Below are positions 59,408-64,000 of a DNA stretch of 64,000 bases, one piece after another. A model generated the notes under the pieces. That model searched no databases and was not told the origin of the DNA. It saw only the letters and a program-made list of their open reading frames with translations. Every line of letters starts with the position of its first letter. Positions within the stretch are counted from its first letter, which is position 1. A program made the position numbers and the translations under genes. The stretch is from Lachnospiraceae bacterium (GTDB lineage: Bacteria > Bacillota > Clostridia > Lachnospirales > Lachnospiraceae): NCBI GenBank assembly GCA_902363835.1, contig CABJBM010000003.1:186001-250000 (forward strand). The letters are read 5' to 3'.

Positions 59408-59436
59408 AGTATATCATATATGGTAATATTTGTCAA
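59408..59436 (-). promoter_or_regulatory. Promoter for the antirepressor leader
   Basis: Minus strand TTGACA (59436-59431) and TATACT (59413-59408), exactly 17 bases apart. It reads directly into the bidirectional terminator at 59346-59386 and then the 58772-58899 structure and the antirepressor, suggesting attenuation. Confidence 0.6.
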
Positions 59437-59450
59437 TCGTTTTCTATAAA

Positions 59451-59663
59451 TTATATATCGTTTTCGCTAGATATGTATTCCAGTATGTCCCCTGGCTGGC
59501 AGTTAAGAACTTCGCAAATTTTATCAATTGTTGTTAATGTTACTGGCTCATTTTTTGATATTTTTGCAATTGTGTTTGGCCCTGCCCCTATAGCAATTCT
59601 AAGTTGCTCCCTGGTCATTCCTCGCCTGTTTAGCATATCTAGTAATTTATAATAGGTTATCAT
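59451..59663 (-). CDS. Small Cro/CI-type HTH protein
   Basis: The 70-residue protein is almost only a helix-turn-helix (MLNRRGMTREQLRIAIGAGPNTIAKISKNEPVTLTTIDKICEVLNCQPGDILEYI). Together with the promoter at 59408-59436 and the palindrome ACCTTT/AAAGGT near 59695, it is the probable lysogeny regulator of this region. Start ATG follows GGAGG. Confidence 0.8.
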   Translation of the reverse strand: MITYYKLLDMLNRRGMTREQLRIAIGAGPNTIAKISKNEPVTLTTIDKICEVLNCQPGDILEYISSENDI

Positions 59664-60009
59664 CGTTTCACCTCCTGTAAATAGTATATCCTAACCTTTG
59701 ATAAAATAAAAGGTGAGTAAGGAAGAAATTTCCAATGATATTGTCTAATACACTTTTATTCACTTTTCAATGTACAATTACATTTTATTTCCGGATTCTA
59801 TCTAAGAATTGTTATAGATGAGCGGTTAACAGCTTGTTGCGTTGTCAATCGGAAATGATGTTGCTGGATTGTAATTCTCTTTTTGTTGGGAAACTCTGTC
59901 GGATTGACAGATCGCAAGAAATGTGATAATCTCAATTTGTGAAGATGAGATACATTTCTGTATTTCCCTTTGGGTCGGCAGGAAGTTGGTAGCTTCCCGC
60001 CTTTGGTGA
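59664..60009. other. Intergenic regulatory stretch
   Basis: Holds an ACCTTT/AAAGGT inverted repeat upstream of the HTH gene, a plus-strand TTGACA/GATAAT-type promoter near 59914-59940 and a hairpin (GGCAGGAAG/CTTCCCGCC, about 59978-60002). No long frame. Possible operators and a leader RNA. Confidence 0.35.
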
Positions 60010-60111
60010 TTAACTTATGTATTCCGGGTACTCGGATTCTGTTGCAAATAGTTGGTAGCTATTATTTACGAAACCCATGTAACCGGAAGGAACATAGTAG
60101 CCTTTTGGCAT
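60010..60111 (-). CDS. Conserved 33-aa peptide (MPKGYYVPSGYMG family)
   Basis: ATG follows GGGAGGTGATGG and opens MPKGYYVPSGYMGFVNNSYQLFATESEYPEYIS. This very short family recurs across Firmicutes genomes. A GC-rich hairpin follows. Function unknown. Confidence 0.6.
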   Translation of the reverse strand: MPKGYYVPSGYMGFVNNSYQLFATESEYPEYIS

Positions 60112-60250
60112 TTCCATCACCTCCCATTATGTAGTTGGTTAGGGCTTGACAGTTAGCGCTGTCAGGCTCTTTTCCGTTCTGAGAGGAAGTAAGTTGCTTC
60201 ACTTACTGATAGCCTAGTCAGGAGTTGCACCCGACTGTAACGCTTGTCGT

Positions 60251-60481
60251 TTAGGCTTTTACCACTACAGTTTCAGAAGACATCTTCCTATTTCTTATGA
60301 TTCCGTCTTGTAATGATTTTAGCTGTAATGTAATGGTCTTGCCGGTCTTACTTGGAATTAAATTTATTACTTCGCTTTTGTATCCATAATTCCAGAGTAA
60401 TATATTTCCTGGCCTTAAATCGGATACCTTAATTCCCATTTTATGATTGTATATCCCTTGAAGTTTTACAGTATTTGTCAT
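60251..60481 (-). CDS. Small beta-barrel-like protein
   Basis: The 76-residue protein MTNTVKLQGIYNHKMGIKVSDLRPGNILLWNYGYKSEVINLIPSKTGKTITLQLKSLQDG has the KVSDLRPGNILLWNYGYKSEV... pattern of a small family found in Firmicutes. Beta-rich; function unknown. Confidence 0.6.
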   Translation of the reverse strand: MTNTVKLQGIYNHKMGIKVSDLRPGNILLWNYGYKSEVINLIPSKTGKTITLQLKSLQDGIIRNRKMSSETVVVKA

Positions 60482-60533
60482 GGTTGACTACCTCGCTTTC
60501 ATGATTGACTTGTTTGTATGTTTCGTATTGCTC

Positions 60534-60755
60534 CTAATATTCCAAAAGGCTAATTTCATTTTTATTGTGATTGAAAGAATATAGGCGCTTGTTATTGCCG
60601 ATTCTTATAATGCCATTTTCAATAGTTCTTTTAAGCCCTTGCTGATTGACCAATGTTGTAATACTGCTTTCAATAAATTCTAAGTCTGATAATCCAGTTT
60701 TTTCTTGTAGCTTTCTCATACAAGAAAGTGTATATCCTTTTTGAATTGATCTCAT
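60534..60755 (-). CDS. Small hypothetical protein
   Basis: The 73-residue protein is basic with a helical start (IQKGYTLSCMRKLQEKTGLSDLEF) and a beta end (NGIIRIGNNKRLYSFN). A perfect AAGGAGG precedes the ATG. Divergent from the plus-strand gene at 61122. Confidence 0.5.
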   Translation of the reverse strand: MRSIQKGYTLSCMRKLQEKTGLSDLEFIESSITTLVNQQGLKRTIENGIIRIGNNKRLYSFNHNKNEISLLEY

Positions 60756-60892
60756 ATCTTTAAACCTCCTTATGTAATTGTTATTCTCTTTATATCTTTA
60801 CATATTTACGCAAAGCCAGGAATGGCTATGATGGCGCAAGTGTGGCAAAGAGGAAAAACTGAAATATGTAACTTATTAACTTAAGTACATTA

Positions 60893-60976
60893 TAGCATAG
60901 CCTAGGATATTAAGATACGGTAGAATGCACAAACATAGCATAGTTAATTTGTGAAGATTGTATAGCCTAGGATATT
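60893..60976. repeat. Operator-like direct repeats
   Basis: ATAGCCTAGGATATT occurs exactly at 60897-60911 and 60962-60976, 65 bases apart. TAGCATAG occurs at 60893-60900 and 60936-60943. They lie in the divergent region between two small genes, as would binding sites for a regulator. No other features fill 60756-61121. Confidence 0.55.
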
Positions 60977-61121
60977 CATTGTGGATTATGTATATATGTC
61001 TACTACATTGAAAGACAATTGAATGATTTTATATACAATGTGCCCAAAATAATGATTATATTGCTAAACAAAAGTTTTTATGATAAGATTAAAAGTATTA
61101 CTTGACAGGAGGTTTTTAATA

Positions 61122-61358
61122 TTGTCTGACAATATTTCTAATAATAAAAGAAGTGTATATAACAAAGAAATTCAATACGATTACAAAAAGGATTTACTTC
61201 AGATGTCATTTAGATTTTCAAAAAATGAAAGAGAAATTGAGCTTGCCACTAGACAATATATGAGTGATTATAAATTATCGTCCGGTGGATTGGCTAAAAT
61301 GGCAGTCATAGAAAAGATGATTAGGGAAGGATACCTTAATGATCAGAACAATGATTGA
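61122..61358 (+). CDS. Small regulator-like protein
   Basis: The 78-residue protein starts at TTG behind ACAGGAGG (ATA immediately upstream is an alternative). It is a basic, helical protein with FSKNEREIELATRQYMSDYKLSSGGLAKMAVIEKMIREGYL, similar to ribbon-helix-helix or partition regulators. It lies next to the repeats at 60893-60976, its likely binding sites. Confidence 0.5.
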   Translation: MSDNISNNKRSVYNKEIQYDYKKDLLQMSFRFSKNEREIELATRQYMSDYKLSSGGLAKMAVIEKMIREGYLNDQNND

Positions 61359-61488
61359 TTAATGTTGTCACGGCTGAAAAAGTGAATGAGGATTGACGTT
61401 TCATTTTAGATCAAATTGCAAGTGTGAATTGATTGAATGCGCTGTACTGCGATATCAACATTACTATTACAGATAGAGAAATTATCAT

Positions 61489-61824
61489 ATGGAGAATAAT
61501 ATAATGATGCCTGGAAGCATTTTTATTTACAAGACGATAAACGAATTAATGAAAGATAACAATACTACCATTAATGAACTGGCTGATTATCTAAAATTAT
61601 CACCTGAAACACTAAGCCAAAAGTTAACCCTTGATCCTATCACGAGAGAAAGTAATAAATTTACACTAATACAAATTACTAAGATTGCAGAATTTTTTAA
61701 TTGCAACTTAGATGTTAACTTTATTACATATGATGAAAAGAAAAAATATCATTGTGAAACTGTGTGGGAAGGTATGGCCGAAAATCATGAAAGAATGGGT
61801 TGTTTATATAAGAATAAAGAATGA
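61489..61824 (+). CDS. Cro/CI-type HTH protein
   Basis: The 111-residue protein has an HTH in the first half (TINELMKDNNTTINELADYLKLSPETLSQKLTLDP) with a flexible middle and a C-terminal basic CLYKNKE. It may control the plus-strand genes or copy number of the element. The ATG follows a short weak site. Confidence 0.65.
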   Translation: MENNIMMPGSIFIYKTINELMKDNNTTINELADYLKLSPETLSQKLTLDPITRESNKFTLIQITKIAEFFNCNLDVNFITYDEKKKYHCETVWEGMAENHERMGCLYKNKE

Positions 61825-61855
61825 TTGATGTTATATCAACTGTTTACAGTTCGCA

Positions 61856-61973
61856 GCAACGTATACGTATACCTTTAATAATTATCATAAACATATACGT
61901 ATATGTTTTACATTTATTGTTGCATAAACAACATAAATTCGAACATACCGGCAACAGCTATTGTATATACAAT
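61856..61973. repeat. Cluster of perfect palindromes
   Basis: GTATACGTATAC (61861-61872), CATATACGTATATG (61892-61905) and ATTGTATATACAAT (61960-61973) are perfect palindromes. The first two lie inside a larger GCAAC/GTTGC repeat (61856-61923). Such clusters mark operators or origin sites. No gene lies here. Confidence 0.55.
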
Positions 61974-62295
61974 TCAAACGTACCCGTGTATATTTCGTTG
62001 TAAAAGCAACGGAATCAGCAAGGCTATATGTAGTAACCAAAACTACATGTCATAGCACTGGAATATATAAAAGTGAAGAAATAACAGAAGTTCGTTTTTT
62101 CATTGATTTTCCTAGGCTTTATGGGTCTGAATGGTACCGGAGCGTGGTTTACATCTTAGGAACGGTTACTGTTTTCTTAAAAGCCCACATCTATTCCACT
62201 CACACATAGACTTAAAATTTTCATTACAATTGTATATTTTTCACACACAATTCACAAAATTACTTCGGTAGCACCTTCGACACAAATCCCGATAA

Positions 62296-62597
62296 CCCTT
62301 ATAAATCAAGCCTTATAAATTGTCAGATAATTCATTCCATCAAAAAATCACCATAAATAACACCCTAAAACACCACAAACCCCTTATAAATCAAGCACTT
62401 TCTCGAACAGTCCTCAATTTTACCAAAATCAACACATCTGATTCTATATTTTCCATTCACTCAAATCTCACATGCCCCTTATAAATCAATACATATCTCA
62501 TATTTTGACATCACAAAAATACCCTCTGTCGAAGTAGCCAAAATTTAAGTTCAAACAATTCACATCTAAATAATGTTAAATTGTCAGATAATTCATT
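62296..62597. repeat. Iteron-like repeat array
   Basis: CCCTTATAAATCAA recurs at 62296-62309, 62381-62394 and 62476-62489 (spaced 85 and 95 bases), with a shortened copy at 62311-62320. AAATTGTCAGATAATTCATT occurs exactly at 62317-62336 and 62578-62597. The sequence is very A/T-rich. It is a candidate replication origin or partition site, or a multi-site operator region. Confidence 0.5.
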
Positions 62598-62640
62598 TTT
62601 TATATCAATCAAAATTACAACAAAATAATTCCAACCACTG

Positions 62641-62667
62641 TAGGCATAAATCATCATGCCTATTTTT
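62641..62667 (+). terminator. Plus-strand terminator
   Basis: TAGGCAT (62641-62647)/ATGCCTA (62656-62662) with an eight-base loop and TTTTT. It ends plus-strand transcription arriving through the iteron array, implying an RNA is made there. Confidence 0.65.
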
Positions 62668-62699
62668 ATTATTTTAAAATCCAAACAGAGAATTAACAC

Positions 62700-62945
62700 A
62701 TGTGGCCAATAATCACAATATTATATTTTTTAACGAAAGGAATAATACCAACGTCAAAATCTAATTTATCAATCGTACCACAAAAGTTCTCATTCGAGAA
62801 ACCAACACTCACCAATGGAAAGGGTGAAATCATATCACATGGAATAAACGTATTAATATCAATTGATGCATTCCAAGCTGACAAAATTCAATTAAAAAAG
62901 GACTTGGCTGCTATTTTTGCAGAAGTCCTTGAATACTTTGATTAA
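62700..62945 (+). CDS. Possible small protein, weakly supported
   Basis: An 81-codon frame (MWPIITILYFLTKGIIPTS...) ends KKDLAAIFAEVLEYFD. It lacks a good ribosome site, begins hydrophobic and its 3' part overlaps a terminator hairpin read from the other strand. It might be a gene remnant. Confidence 0.25.
   Translation: MWPIITILYFLTKGIIPTSKSNLSIVPQKFSFEKPTLTNGKGEIISHGINVLISIDAFQADKIQLKKDLAAIFAEVLEYFD
62894..62930 (-). terminator. Minus-strand terminator
   Basis: On the minus strand AAGGACTTCTGC pairs with GCAGCCAAGTCCTT over twelve bases (two-base bulge) and is followed by six Ts. It implies a minus-strand transcript from 62.95 kb or beyond ending here, although no minus-strand gene is visible at that end. 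Confidence 0.6.
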
Positions 62946-62980
62946 TTTTATCTAGTACTTCATACATTTGACTTTAAATT

Positions 62981-63027
62981 GGCATTTCTGGAACTGATTC
63001 TATGTTAATAATTATTCCAGAGATGCC
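62981..63027. repeat. Long inverted repeat
   Basis: GGCATTTCTGGAA (62981-62993) pairs with TTCCAGAGATGCC (63015-63027) over 12 of 13 bases. It lies in the gap between the terminators and the second antirepressor. The rest of 63028-63537 is A/T-rich with no frame. Possibly an operator or RNA. Confidence 0.45.
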
Positions 63028-63537
63028 TTTGTTGTTAAATAATACTCTAATAATTTAAATATCTAAATGCCAAAATATGCCCATACCCTCTACAACGCAC
63101 CAGAATCAATTCTAATACACTTTATCTCCTACATGACAATTATATCATCCAAAGCATTACAAGCCTGTATATGGTTAAATTTGAACGTCATAATCATATA
63201 CCCCTCTCATCATCATTGTGCAAATCTACCGAAAACAGAATTTAATCTTTGTATATAATTACCAAACTCAATATTTATCTTATCCATAATCTCATATTTT
63301 CAATTCTAAATCCCCTATATAAATAAAAATCCCACGTATTACAATCACATATATTACATACCCACATGGGACGTGCTTTTACATCAAAACAGAGAATTAT
63401 ATATCATACCACTACTCCCATCATTATTAATAGCGATATATTTTCGTCTTTTTTCAAAAAAATCACATTACAAACGGAGAAATAAATATCGGAAACTAAA
63501 TTACAACATTTCAATATGTAAAGGAGAAATTTATTTA

Positions 63538-64000
63538 TGAGCAATACAAAAACAGCTTTACAAGTAACAGATTTTGATTTTTATGGAGATTCACTTGTGG
63601 CACTAAAAGATAATTCAACTGGTGAGGTTTATACAGCAATTAATTCGGTGCTCAGAGGATTAGGATTCAAAGATGAGCAAGTAAGATATCAACGTAGTAA
63701 ATGGATCAATGATATTTCAATTTCAAAAGGGGTGTTAAAGTTCAACATACCTACAAATAAGGGTAATCAAAATTCAGAATGTATTAATTCGAGAAAATTA
63801 CCCATTGCGTTAGCAAAGATCAATATTACAAAACGCATGATAAGAGATTATCCCAACATAACACATAGATTAGAACTTTATCAAGATAAATGTGCCGATG
63901 TATTGGCATCTGTCTTTATTGATAAACAAAATATATCAAATATAGATATGAAGCCAATTACAGATTCTTTAAATAAAATAGTTGCCTTATTAGAGAATCA
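63538..64000 (+). CDS. Phage antirepressor (P22_AR_N type), partial
   Basis: ATG follows AAAGGAG and opens MSNTKTALQVTDFDFYGDSLVALKDNSTGEVYTAINSVLRGLGFKDEQ, the P22 antirepressor N-terminal domain. At least 154 residues are visible (ending IVALLEN) and it continues past the right edge. It runs opposite to the antirepressor at 58011-58730 and should belong to a second regulatory circuit. Confidence 0.75.

Noticed and set aside
62296..62597. CRISPR array
   Set aside because: The repeats are only 14 and 20 bases, spacing is irregular and large, and there are no cas genes.
1..64000. Reverse transcriptase, retron, DGR, transposase or Cas genes
   Set aside because: I looked for their motifs (YADD, DDE, HNH-RuvC pairs) in all long frames and saw none.

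Overview
The window is about two-thirds A+T and looks like the early, regulatory and replication half of a large temperate phage, or phage-like plasmid, of a low-GC Gram-positive gut bacterium (Clostridia, probably Lachnospiraceae). Reasons: strong AAGGAGG-type ribosome binding sites, TTGACA/TATAAT promoters, Gram-positive LexA boxes, dense arrays of 40-130 codon genes with no host housekeeping genes, a complete replisome set, an integrase, several Cro/CI repressors and two antirepressors. No capsid, tail, terminase or lysis gene is present. Host and lifestyle are inferences.

Layout. Almost everything from 1 to 60.8 kb is on the minus strand, so transcription runs right to left. 1-14 kb: small phage proteins plus a PP-loop (PAPS reductase-like) protein, a Dam-type methylase, an Rnl2-type RNA ligase beside a tRNA remnant, a GIY-YIG endonuclease, an ATP-dependent DNA ligase, an AP2/HNH-type protein, an MmcB-like nuclease and Gp157. 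14-26.3 kb: replication block with RecD-like helicase, family B DNA polymerase, RecJ, CHC2/Toprim primase, DnaB-like helicase, Sak4-like ATPase and a probable ssDNA-binding protein. 26.3-35 kb: small Cys-rich, membrane and lipoprotein genes and two radical SAM enzymes. 35-39.8 kb: the most unusual block, with a sigma-factor/DUF262 fusion, a methyltransferase and a tRNA-Gln behind a promoter carrying LexA boxes, flanked by two related small RNAs on the opposite strand, then MazF/MazE and a divergent repressor. 40-42.4 kb: a restriction-like nuclease and a tyrosine recombinase. 42.4-58 kb: many small genes in operons separated by intrinsic terminators, plus peptide deformylase with a repressor, an N6-adenine methyltransferase and a DnaJ/LPD29 protein. 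58-64 kb: the control region, with an antirepressor behind a long structured leader, a small HTH protein, divergent plus-strand genes, palindromes, an iteron-like repeat array and a second antirepressor running off the end.

How it fits together. The replisome genes are contiguous, several overlap, and they can copy and recombine the element. The control region and the 38-39.5 kb block hold the switches: LexA boxes link the sigma-DUF262 operon to DNA damage, and repressors sit beside their own operators.

Two cross-cutting observations deserve attention. First, seven reading frames that are clearly coding begin not at ATG/GTG/TTG but at ATA (six) or ATT (one) placed ideally behind a strong Shine-Dalgarno, and an eighth has AAG there. 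Second, two small RNAs share a nested-hairpin 3' domain with compensatory base changes and bracket the sigma-DUF262/methyltransferase operon. Four small genes are broken by single frameshifts or stops, so some decay or sequence error is also present.
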